A stretch of DNA of 22,246 nt from UBA8437 sp003445035 (GTDB lineage: Bacteria; Planctomycetota; Planctomycetia; Planctomycetales; Planctomycetaceae), in contig CALCHI010000504.1 in the NCBI GenBank assembly GCA_937901285.1, forward strand, positions 1-22,246, in the 5' to 3' direction. A model generated the notes under the pieces. It was not told where the DNA came from. It saw only the letters and a program-made list of their open reading frames with translations, and made no database searches. Positions 1 to 7,231 of this stretch are shown here, piece after piece. The position numbers and the translations under genes are program-made. Numbering within the stretch: position 1 is the first letter of the stretch; the number at the start of each line of letters is the position of its first letter.

Positions 1-640
1 CCGCCACACCGTCACTGGCGAGCCTGACGTTGGCCGCACGCAAATCCCCGTGAACCAGGCCGTTCGCTTCAAGTTCACACAAACCCTCGACCAATCCAGC
101 TCCGATCTCGTCGACGACGGCCGAGGGGAACCGGCCGCGACGCACGAGCAAGTCTCGCAACGACGGGCCATCGATGTGCCGACTTCCCACGACAATCTCC
201 GGCCCCGCTCTCATCACAATCTCCGGAACCACGACCCCGGAGTGAGCCACCCGTTTCCCGGCCACCGTCAGCGCATCCAGCCGCTCGCTGATGGTCTCAC
301 GCACGTCGCTGGGAACCACCAACCGCTTCAGAACGCGACGAACACCACGCTGGCCGATCATTTCGGCAACACAGGTTTCCGACCACTGGCCTCCACCCAG
401 TCGGTCCAGCAACACGCATGGGCCGACCCGCAATCGCCGCGGGTCATTCGACGACAGGACTCTGGCCTGGTAACCAGTCAACAGCCTCGACTGCAACAGG
501 GCGTCAATCCACACGCTGTCGAAGGCGGGCAGGTCGCGGGCCAGACGCCGCACACGTCCGCGACACCGTCGAAGTTCCTTCGGACCGCACAATCCGCACT
601 CGTCCAGCAGTCGCTGCAACAATTCCGATGGTGGTTCCAC
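1..640 (-). CDS. Divergent Ser/Thr protein kinase, N-terminal part, cut by window edge
   Basis: This is an open minus-strand frame that runs off the left edge, giving about 213 residues. A pre-kinase segment at residues 52-80 (LLTGYQARVL, then RVGPCVLLDRLG) resembles the leader common in planctomycete kinases. It is followed by a degenerate glycine loop (LGGGQWSET, last glycine lost), a lysine in VLKRL (K105), and a catalytic-loop match HGDLRAAN at 197-204 in which D199 and N204 are kept and the HRD arginine is glycine. The DFG and C-lobe lie outside the window. I chose GTG at 640 because AGGA lies 8 bases upstream. The frame stays open to an ATG at 718, but the added stretch looks non-coding and has no ribosome site. 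The protein may be a weak kinase or a pseudokinase. Family confidence is good, activity is unknown. Confidence 0.72.
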   Translation of the reverse strand, partial: MEPPSELLQRLLDECGLCGPKELRRCRGRVRRLARDLPAFDSVWIDALLQSRLLTGYQARVLSSNDPRRLRVGPCVLLDRLGGGQWSETCVAEMIGQRGVRRVLKRLVVPSDVRETISERLDALTVAGKRVAHSGVVVPEIVMRAGPEIVVGSRHIDGPSLRDLLVRRGRFPSAVVDEIGAGLVEGLCELEANGLVHGDLRAANVRLASDGVA

Positions 641-848
641 GGCGGGGATCCTGCAGCCACAAGGGGGTCGCCCCCCGATTAGAAGCGGCGGGTTTATCCC
701 AGATCTGCATCCTTCCATCAAGACCGACACGGCGATTTCGACCCCAGTTCGATCCTGGCGCGCATTTCCCCATATGCGGGCTTTTCCCCTTGATGTTAAG
801 CTGCGACAATACGCGCCGTCATTGAACACGGGACGTGGGTTTGCGGCC

Positions 849-1334
849 ATGACCGAGCGATCCGAAGGGATCCAACTGCGGGCTCTGCTCCAGTCTGCAC
901 ACGTGGAGCAGTTGACGCTGAAAGTGCGTCAACAACTCGCCCCCTCTGACACCTTTGGGTCGGCCGTTGCGGAGATGCGCGAGCACAGTCACGGTTGTGC
1001 GTTGATCTGTGATGAAGGACAACTGGTGGGTATTCTCACCGAACGTGACATCCTTCACTCGCTGCATTCCGGAGTCGACCACGAGACCCCGGTTTCCTCG
1101 CTGATGACCCAGAACCCCACCACGGTCACCAACCACGACACCTTGTTCCATGCCATCGCGTTGATGGACAGCGGCGGCTACCGTCGCCTGCCCGTCCTCG
1201 GCGATGATGGTCGCCCCGACGGGATCGTTGACGTCAAGACTATCACCGGTTTCCTGGTCGAACACTACGCCGCAACCGTCCACAACCAAGCCTCACAGGC
1301 CCAGTTGACTGCCAAAAACCGTGAAGGCGCCTGA
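849..1334 (+). CDS. CBS-domain pair protein
   Basis: The product has 161 residues and consists almost entirely of two CBS motifs, at roughly residues 25-80 and 85-140. Diagnostic pieces are GILTERDIL at the end of the first motif, then SSLMTQNPTTV, GGYRRLPV and GIVDVKTI in the second. CBS pairs (Bateman modules) usually bind AMP, ATP or other adenosyl ligands and regulate a partner, so a stand-alone pair is probably a regulator rather than an enzyme. It lies directly upstream of korA on the same strand, and a close relative follows korB at 4473-4994, which suggests a role in controlling the oxidoreductase. The start at 849 is chosen because the module begins soon after it; the frame is open upstream to an ATG at 774, but that extension has no recognisable content. 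The ribosome site is weak. Function is inferred. Confidence 0.85.
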   Translation: MTERSEGIQLRALLQSAHVEQLTLKVRQQLAPSDTFGSAVAEMREHSHGCALICDEGQLVGILTERDILHSLHSGVDHETPVSSLMTQNPTTVTNHDTLFHAIALMDSGGYRRLPVLGDDGRPDGIVDVKTITGFLVEHYAATVHNQASQAQLTAKNREGA

Positions 1335-1445
1335 CACACCGCCCCCCCCCTGCCCCAAGCGACATCCCTCCCACTGCCCCGCCCACTGACCCACCCTGAC
1401 AAACGACCCACTCGCCCTGACAGACTGTCTTCTCGCAGCCGCCCT
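1335..1445 (+). promoter_or_regulatory. C-rich, G-poor leader, possible Rho-utilisation (rut) region
   Basis: The 146-base gap before korA is strongly skewed on the coding strand. From 1331 to 1430 I count 54 C and 14 G, including nine consecutive C at 1342-1350 and two copies of CCCTGACA (1394-1401 and 1415-1422). A long C-over-G bubble in transcribed RNA is the classical signature of Rho loading. No intrinsic hairpin with a U-run is visible here. Rho-dependent attenuation between the CBS gene and korA is inference; a simple compositional bias is the alternative. Confidence 0.35.
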
Positions 1446-1480
1446 CCGGTTGCATCTCGAAGACGAGGAGATCTCCACTG

Positions 1481-3343
1481 ATGGCTGCCACTGACGTCGC
1501 CCCGGCTAACGAAAAACGCACCGAAGAACGCGACACAATTGTGATCCGTTTCTGCGGCGACAGCGGAGACGGCATGCAGTTGGCCGGCTCGCAGATGACC
1601 AACGTCTCAGCCGTGTTCGGCAACGACGTCAGTACCCTGCCGGACTTCCCCGCTGAAATCCGCGCCCCGGCCGGTTCGTTGGCAGGAGTCAGCGGCTTCC
1701 AGTTGCACTTCTCCAGCAATGATGTCTTCACACCGGGGGACGAGGTCGACACGCTGATCGCGATGAACCCCGCTGCCCTGAAGACGAACATCGCCGACCT
1801 GAAACGCGGCGGCACACTGATCGTCAACCAGGACTCGTTCGCTTCCGGCGACCTCAAAAAAGCTGGCTACGAATCTAACCCGCTGGACGACGAGGACCTG
1901 CTGGCACCATTCGACGTCCACAAGGTGGAAATGACACGCCTGACACGTGATGCCGTGGACGGCCTGGGCCTCTCGCCTCGCGAAGCCGATCGTTGCAAGA
2001 ACTTCTTCGCGCTCGGCCTGGTCTACTGGCTTTACGAACGCGATGCCACGCCCACTCGCAACTGGGTTTCCGAAAAGTTCTCAAAGAAGCCCGAGATCGC
2101 CGAGGCCAACCTCAAGGCACTGCAGGGTGGCCAGAACTTCGGACTCTCCACCGAGTCCTTCCGCGTTCATTTTCGTGTCCCGCCAGCCAAGTTGGCACCG
2201 GGCAAGTACCGCAAGATCACCGGCAACGAGGCGTTGGCCTTCGGATTCACCGCGGCAGCCAAAATGGCCGATCGATCACTGTTTTATGCCGGGTATCCAA
2301 TCACTCCGGCCAGTGACATCCTCCACGAACTCTCGCGGCTGAAGCACTTTGGCGTTCGCACGTTTCAGGCCGAGGACGAAATTGCTGCGATGTCGGCCGC
2401 TGTTGGAGCGGCCTTCACCGGCGAACTGGCGATCACCGCCAGCAGTGGGCCCGGCATCTGTCTCAAGGGAGAAGCCATGGGCCTGGGCGTGATGACCGAA
2501 CTGCCCATGGTCATCGTCGACGTTCAGCGTGGTGGCCCGAGCACCGGGCTTCCCACCAAGACCGAGCAGTCGGACCTGATGCTTGCGATGTTTGGACGCA
2601 ACGGCGAAAGCCCGTTGCCAATTGTCGCCCCCGCGACGCCCGGTGACTGTTTTTGGATCGCCCAGGAGGCCATGCGGATCGCCGTCGAATTCATGACCCC
2701 GGTCATGCTGCTCTCCGACGGTTACATCGCCAACGGAGCCGAACCATGGCGAGTTCCGTCCCTGGACGACCTGAAACCGATTCAGGTGGACCATCCGACC
2801 GAATTTAATTCGGAGGACGGTTTCCTGCCCTACCTTCGAGACGAACGTCTCGTGAGACCCTGGGCCAAGGTCGGTACTCCCGGACTGATGCACCGGCTGG
2901 GCGGACTGGAAAAGTCCGACGTCACCGGAAATGTCGACTACGACCCCAACAACCACGAACACATGTCGAAAGTGCGTGCCCAGAAGGTTGCCAACGTGGC
3001 CGCTTCAATTCCCGAACAGGAGGTCTTCGGAGCCCAGGACGGTGAGATGCTGGTGATCAGTTGGGGCGGCACTTATGGCGCAGTCCGGCAGGCGGTTAAA
3101 ACCCTCACCGAGGACGGATGTTCGGTTGGCCACGCCCACCTCCGTTACCTCAACCCGTTCCCAAGCAATCTCGGTGAACTGATCACCCGGTTCCAGACCA
3201 TCCTGGTTCCCGAACTCAATCTCGGACAACTTGTCCGACTGCTTCGCTCGGCCTTCCTGGTCGATGCCCAGGGTTACAACAAGATCCAGGGCAAGCCGTT
3301 CCGGGTCAGCGAACTGATCGAGGCAATCCAGTCCCGGCTGTAG
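1481..3343 (+). CDS. korA: 2-oxoglutarate:ferredoxin oxidoreductase, alpha subunit (fused gamma-alpha)
   Basis: The 620-residue product is the fused gamma-alpha subunit of a 2-oxoacid:acceptor oxidoreductase. This cytoplasmic complex converts 2-oxoglutarate and CoA to succinyl-CoA with electrons passed to ferredoxin. The gamma domain (about 18-200) opens with CGDSGDGM. The alpha domain from about 240 carries GYPITPAS near 271, QAEDEIAA near 296, TASSGPG, and VQRGGPSTGLPTKTEQSD. This domain order and length match KorA proteins, and no ferredoxin-type cysteine domain is present, as expected when clusters sit in the beta subunit. The ATG at 1481 follows GAGGAG with suitable spacing. korB follows 55 bases downstream. 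Substrate assignment as 2-oxoglutarate rather than another 2-oxoacid rests on resemblance to KorA and is less certain than the family. Confidence 0.95.
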   Translation: MAATDVAPANEKRTEERDTIVIRFCGDSGDGMQLAGSQMTNVSAVFGNDVSTLPDFPAEIRAPAGSLAGVSGFQLHFSSNDVFTPGDEVDTLIAMNPAALKTNIADLKRGGTLIVNQDSFASGDLKKAGYESNPLDDEDLLAPFDVHKVEMTRLTRDAVDGLGLSPREADRCKNFFALGLVYWLYERDATPTRNWVSEKFSKKPEIAEANLKALQGGQNFGLSTESFRVHFRVPPAKLAPGKYRKITGNEALAFGFTAAAKMADRSLFYAGYPITPASDILHELSRLKHFGVRTFQAEDEIAAMSAAVGAAFTGELAITASSGPGICLKGEAMGLGVMTELPMVIVDVQRGGPSTGLPTKTEQSDLMLAMFGRNGESPLPIVAPATPGDCFWIAQEAMRIAVEFMTPVMLLSDGYIANGAEPWRVPSLDDLKPIQVDHPTEFNSEDGFLPYLRDERLVRPWAKVGTPGLMHRLGGLEKSDVTGNVDYDPNNHEHMSKVRAQKVANVAASIPEQEVFGAQDGEMLVISWGGTYGAVRQAVKTLTEDGCSVGHAHLRYLNPFPSNLGELITRFQTILVPELNLGQLVRLLRSAFLVDAQGYNKIQGKPFRVSELIEAIQSRL

Positions 3344-3363
3344 CCGGACCCACCCGTCACCAG

Positions 3364-3381
3364 CTCCGCGAACCCGCGGAG
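3364..3381 (+). other. Perfect 7-bp hairpin between korA and korB
   Basis: CTCCGCG (3364-3370), loop AACC, CGCGGAG (3375-3381) forms a perfect GC-rich stem in the spacer, extendable by a G-U pair. The downstream bases contain only a short TTT, so it is a poor intrinsic terminator. It ends 17 bases before the preferred korB start and could shield mRNA ends or tune the korA:korB ratio; that role is inference. Confidence 0.5.
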
Positions 3382-3398
3382 TGTTTCCCAGCCTGAAA

Positions 3399-4433
3399 AT
3401 GAGCGACACGGCGATGACCACAGAACTACCTGTCCTGACAGCCAAGGACTTCGCCAGCGACCAGGAACTTCGCTGGTGTCCGCGTTGCGGCGACTATTCG
3501 ATCCTGGCCCAATTCAAGAAAGTCTTGCCCACGCTGGGTATCCCGCAGGAAAATTTCGTCGTCGTCTCGGGAATCGGCTGCTCGAGCCGCTTTCCGTATT
3601 ACGTCGACACCTATGGGTTCCACAGCATTCACGGCCGGGCACCGGCCATCGCCTCTGGTGTGAAAGGTGTCCGCCCCGACCTCCAGGTTTGGGTCATCAC
3701 CGGTGACGGCGACGGACTTTCCATCGGTGGCAATCACCTGATGCATGCGATTCGCCGCAACGTGAACCTCAAGATCATCCTCTTCAACAACCAGATCTAC
3801 GGCCTGACCAAAGGGCAATACTCACCCACAAGTCCTCTGGGCAAACGGACCAAGAGCACCCCACAGGGCTCGATTGACAATCCCCTGAGCCCCCTGTCGG
3901 TGGCGATCGGGTCGGAGGCAACTTTCGTTGCCCGGTCGGTAGACGTCGACACCAGGCACCTGACGTCCATCCTCGAACGCGCTGCCCACCACAACGGCAC
4001 AGCGTTCATCGAGGTTTACCAGGACTGCAACGTCTTCAACTCCGGTGCGTTCTATTACGCATCGAAAAAGGGAGTCAAGGAAGACAACGTTGTCTACCTG
4101 GAACACGGCAAGCCGCTCATCTACGGAGCCGACCGTGACAAAGGCATCCGGGTCAACGAAGGGAATCGGCCCGAGGTCGTTGAACTGGGCAGTGGGATCT
4201 CCGAAGACGACCTGCTATTCCACGATGAACAAGCGGATGAACCCAGCTTGGCCTTCCTGCTGGCTCGCATGCGACACCCGGAATTTCCCGAGCCCATGGG
4301 CGTCTTCCGCAGTGTGCAACGCCCAGTCTACGACATTGCCCTCGACGAGCAGGTATCCGAGGCCATCGAACGAAAGGGGCCTGGCAACCTGGACGAGTTG
4401 TTCAACAGCGGAGACACCTGGACTGTCGAATAG
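3399..4433 (+). CDS. korB: 2-oxoglutarate:ferredoxin oxidoreductase, beta subunit (TPP and Fe-S)
   Basis: This is the catalytic partner of the preceding subunit, 344 residues from the ATG at 3399. It binds thiamine diphosphate and one 4Fe-4S cluster. The four expected cysteines are visible: WCPRC (C27, C30), GIGCSSR (C61) and QDCNVF (C210). The TPP segment starts with GDGDG at 102-106 and continues through SIGGNHLMHAIRRN to FNNQIYGLTKGQYSPTS. This length and motif order are typical of KorB. No start has a good ribosome site: GTG 3381, ATG 3399 and ATG 3414 are all in frame, and 3399 is a compromise. Translational coupling to korA or the intervening hairpin may set its expression. The residues after about 275 are the less conserved C-terminal region of the family. 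Confidence 0.94.
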   Translation: MSDTAMTTELPVLTAKDFASDQELRWCPRCGDYSILAQFKKVLPTLGIPQENFVVVSGIGCSSRFPYYVDTYGFHSIHGRAPAIASGVKGVRPDLQVWVITGDGDGLSIGGNHLMHAIRRNVNLKIILFNNQIYGLTKGQYSPTSPLGKRTKSTPQGSIDNPLSPLSVAIGSEATFVARSVDVDTRHLTSILERAAHHNGTAFIEVYQDCNVFNSGAFYYASKKGVKEDNVVYLEHGKPLIYGADRDKGIRVNEGNRPEVVELGSGISEDDLLFHDEQADEPSLAFLLARMRHPEFPEPMGVFRSVQRPVYDIALDEQVSEAIERKGPGNLDELFNSGDTWTVE

Positions 4434-4472
4434 AGGTTGTGTCCGTCGCCACACGTCTATGGAGGCTCTCCG

Positions 4473-4994
4473 ATGCTGTGTCCTGCCTGTGGATTCGACA
4501 ACATCGAGGGGATGGACGGCTGTGAAGCCTGCGGACAGTCGCTGGTCTCTCCTGACGCAGCCGGCGGTGCACTCGAACAATCCATCTCACGACACGCCAT
4601 TGGCGTTCTCTGCCCCGCAACCCCGCTGACCGTTGAGTCCACCACACCCGTCTCCTCTGCCATCGCCTCGATGGCGGAACACCGCGTCGGCTGCATGCTT
4701 GTTGTCGACGGCGAGACAGACCTGCTGGGGATATTCACCGAGAGAGACGTCCTCACACGTTTTTCCGACAACATCAGCCGCGCCAATCAACCCGTGTCGG
4801 ATTTCATGACCGAGAACCCGGCCACAGTCAGCCAGGACGATTCGATTGGATATGCCCTCCATGCGATGGACCTGGGAGGTTACCGCCATCTACCGGTTGT
4901 CGACGATGACGACCGTCCCATCGGTGTCATCTCCGTACGCGACATCCTGCGTTTTCTCTGCGTCCGATTTGCGGAACTGCGAACCACAGACTGA
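4473..4994 (+). CDS. Zinc-ribbon plus CBS-pair protein
   Basis: The product has 173 residues. The N-terminus is a short zinc ribbon with CPAC at C3/C6 and CEAC at C17/C20. A CBS pair follows at about 45-168, with GIFTERDVL, SDFMTENPATV, GGYRHLPVV, GVISVRDIL and a final FLCVRF. It is clearly similar to the stand-alone CBS protein at 849-1334: the TERD, MT.NP.TV, GGYR.LPV and DD.RP.G pieces align in order. The ATG at 4473 has GGAGG at 4461-4465 with seven bases of spacing, which rules out the longer open frame from 4437. It lies 39 bases after korB and so is probably cotranscribed. CBS pairs commonly sense adenine nucleotides; the ribbon could mediate protein or nucleic-acid contact. A regulatory link to KorAB is inference. 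Confidence 0.88.
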   Translation: MLCPACGFDNIEGMDGCEACGQSLVSPDAAGGALEQSISRHAIGVLCPATPLTVESTTPVSSAIASMAEHRVGCMLVVDGETDLLGIFTERDVLTRFSDNISRANQPVSDFMTENPATVSQDDSIGYALHAMDLGGYRHLPVVDDDDRPIGVISVRDILRFLCVRFAELRTTD

Positions 4995-5033
4995 CTCCCG
5001 TATCTGACAGCGGCCACCAGGGACGGAGGCCCC

Positions 5034-5843
5034 GTGACGAACACTTCACCTCGGACCGTTCTGCTTGGACGTGTCGCCTCCACATGGGCCACACGCCTGG
5101 CCGATCAACTTGGCCCCCTCCACGGGATCCATCCCGAGTGGCTCGCCGAGACCGTCTCCGCAGCACTGCAACAACTCGACGGCGACGTCCCGGACCTGGT
5201 GATCGTCCTCCAGGACACCCCCGACCAATTTCCGCCTCAAGACATTCGGCAACTGCTCTCCACCTGGCCGCTGACTCGCCTCGTCGTCTGTTACGGGCCG
5301 TGGTGTCGCGGCGACGGCCGGAACCGCGACAACTGGCCCCTGGCCGTCCGTGTGCCACATACGGCGGCGGCGAGTCGCCTGGAGTCAGAATGCCGCGTGC
5401 TCAACGGCGGGGACACAGGCCTGCCCTGGACCGCGGCCCGCACAGAGATCGCCGCCTCCCAGTACCGGGCCCGCAATCACCCCGCCAACACCGTTTTCCG
5501 GTTTCACATCATCTCCCCCGACACCGCCTTATCGGGAACGCTGGGCGATCAACTGGCCTGCCTGGGGGGGGTGTCCGCCACGCTACCGAACGCCGACTTA
5601 TTGCTCGTGGATATCGACCCCTGGGAAGCCGGCCGCATCTCCGACTACGGAGCGGTCCTGAAACGCGCCAGCGCCCAGGTAACCGTGCTACTGACCAATC
5701 TCCCCGACAACTTGTCGACGGCGTCTGTCGAACAGATCGCTTCGCGTCTCCCGATCGTGGTACGAGACAAACTGGAAGCCGCTGCACGCCCCGACGAACT
5801 CGTTGGCCTGCTCGATACCCCGCCCGCCCGCCGCTCAGCCTGA
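5034..5843 (+). CDS. Unrecognised protein with two alpha/beta, possibly receiver-like, halves
   Basis: I do not recognise a named family for this 269-residue protein. It begins at GTG 5034 behind GGAGG at 5025-5029. The N-terminal half contains a hydrophobic strand ending in acidic residues (DLVIVLQD), then RLVVCYGPWCRGDGR, which reads like a beta-strand followed by a conserved Cys-Trp-Cys loop. The second half has DLLLVDIDPW and VTVLLTNLPD, again strand-plus-Asp. The pattern recalls degenerate response-regulator receiver domains, but I cannot show a phosphoacceptor. No signal peptide or membrane segment is evident. It closes the korAB gene run, 39 bases after the zinc-ribbon CBS gene, and converges on the DUF1080 gene with a 36-base gap and no clear terminator. 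A run of eight G lies at 5564-5571 inside the frame. Confidence 0.7.
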   Translation: MTNTSPRTVLLGRVASTWATRLADQLGPLHGIHPEWLAETVSAALQQLDGDVPDLVIVLQDTPDQFPPQDIRQLLSTWPLTRLVVCYGPWCRGDGRNRDNWPLAVRVPHTAAASRLESECRVLNGGDTGLPWTAARTEIAASQYRARNHPANTVFRFHIISPDTALSGTLGDQLACLGGVSATLPNADLLLVDIDPWEAGRISDYGAVLKRASAQVTVLLTNLPDNLSTASVEQIASRLPIVVRDKLEAAARPDELVGLLDTPPARRSA

Positions 5844-5879
5844 CCCCCACGCTGACCTTCACGCGGTTTCCGAGTCTGG

Positions 5880-7217
5880 CTACGGGAGTCGGGCGGCGCG
5901 AATCCCTCGGAAATCCAGGTCCGTCGTGGGATCGTGCCCCTGCAAACTGATGTGGCCGGCCGTCAGGCGTCGACCGCGTCGCGGATTGGGATCACCGGAT
6001 CGCTCGTCCCGCCATTCGGTCACCTGCAGGCCATTGACCCACACGGAGAAGTTCGCCCCCGAGGCCACCAGCGTGAGTGCACACCACTTTCGATCCTCGG
6101 CCGCTACGAAGCGAGCCGTCGTACGGCGGAAAATCGCCCCGGTCCCGGCATTGCCCGGTACCAACCGGTTGCCATTCTTGCTGCCGTTATGGATCTGTAG
6201 CTCGTAGCCATTTGACGGGTTCTCCGCCGTGCCGGATTCCGCCCGGAAGAATATCCCGCTATTCAACTCATCGCCGTTTGTCCTCGCCTCGGCCTGGAGA
6301 ACAAAGTTTCCCCAGGTCGATTCCGACTCAAGGAATCCCGCCCCGTCTTCGACGTGTATCGCCCCATCGACCACGGTGAAACGGCTTTTGCCCCCGGGCA
6401 CCTCCCGCCACCCCTGCAGGTCGTTTCCGTTGAACAGAGGCTTCGCTCCCAGTGGACGAGCAAACACATTTCGGAATTCAATTTCCCCACCATTCATCTG
6501 AAGGCCGATACGCCCAGCCACCAGTGGCGACGACGTCTCGTCGGTGAAATCGAGTACCGGTTTGCCGTCGAGTTTCACGGCGATTTTCGGGCCCTCCACC
6601 ACAACATGAAATGTGTGCCAATCGCCTTCGACCTTGAGATCTGCCGGGCCTTTTTTTCTGGCGACGAGACTCCCGGTCTGGAACGCCGGATGGGAATCAC
6701 AGATATTCAACTCGTAACAGTCCTCTGCCGGATCCTCCGGGGTGACGGGCGTCCGCAAAAACACTCCGCTATTGCCCCCAATGGCCAACTTGAAGTCACA
6801 CATCAACTCATAATCCGCAAACGGCACTGTGGTCACGAGCAGGCCCGGTGCGCCCGAATCGGCATGGATCACCCCGTTCCGGACCGTCCAGTTCGCCTCG
6901 CTGTTGGACTGCCACCCGAACAACGTCTGGCCATCAAACAACTGAACCCACCCACTCGCCAACTGCTCTGGATTCAGCAATGGTTCCGGGAGGCGCGACA
7001 CCTCACCAGCCACCTTTTTTCCTTTGTCGGCCAGGTTGATGGCCCGAGACGGCTGGGCCTGCTTGGTATCGCTGGCATCGTCACCGGACGGACCGCCCGG
7101 ACGTTTTGCCGCTGCGGGAAGGCCGGGTGCCGGTTCCGGCACATCGCCGCACCCGCACACGACAATCGCCCCAAACAACCACGGGGTAATGAATCGCCCC
7201 ATGCTCTTGTTCGTCAT
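5880..7217 (-). CDS. Lipoprotein with two DUF1080 (3-keto-disaccharide hydrolase-like) domains
   Basis: From ATG 7217 the product has 445 residues. A hydrophobic signal (FITPWLFGAIVV) ends in CGC; the best lipobox reading puts the lipidated cysteine at C23. A low-complexity linker rich in Pro, Ala and Gly follows. Two concanavalin-like DUF1080 domains come next: the first starts at WVQLFDGQTLFGW, with GNSGVFLRTP and ELNICDSHP; the second starts at PLFNGNDLQGW, with NSGIFFRAE and YELQIHNGS. DUF1080 proteins are abundant in planctomycetes and some cleave 3-keto-glycosides, so a surface role in sugar use is plausible. Two domains in one chain is a duplication. The frame is open to an ATG at 7259 inside prfB, but 7217 and 7202 are better because they lie after the prfB stop. 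The gene follows prfB by 14 bases. Confidence 0.88.
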   Translation of the reverse strand: MTNKSMGRFITPWLFGAIVVCGCGDVPEPAPGLPAAAKRPGGPSGDDASDTKQAQPSRAINLADKGKKVAGEVSRLPEPLLNPEQLASGWVQLFDGQTLFGWQSNSEANWTVRNGVIHADSGAPGLLVTTVPFADYELMCDFKLAIGGNSGVFLRTPVTPEDPAEDCYELNICDSHPAFQTGSLVARKKGPADLKVEGDWHTFHVVVEGPKIAVKLDGKPVLDFTDETSSPLVAGRIGLQMNGGEIEFRNVFARPLGAKPLFNGNDLQGWREVPGGKSRFTVVDGAIHVEDGAGFLESESTWGNFVLQAEARTNGDELNSGIFFRAESGTAENPSNGYELQIHNGSKNGNRLVPGNAGTGAIFRRTTARFVAAEDRKWCALTLVASGANFSVWVNGLQVTEWRDERSGDPNPRRGRRLTAGHISLQGHDPTTDLDFRGIRAARLP

Positions 7218-7231
7218 CGATTTTGCCACTG

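Noticed and set aside
50..682. 210-codon plus-strand open frame at the left edge
   Set aside because: The opposite strand in register reads as a kinase with HGDLRAAN, so this is its shadow.
761..778. CGCAT/ATGCG inverted repeat followed by GGCTTTT, terminator-like
   Set aside because: The stem is only 5 bp with an 8-base loop, and it sits between divergent genes where a terminator is not expected.
5084..5950. 288-codon plus-strand open frame overlapping the 5034-5843 gene
   Set aside because: The product is Arg/Pro-rich, has no ribosome site, and the overlapping frame has a good GGAGG and protein-like composition.
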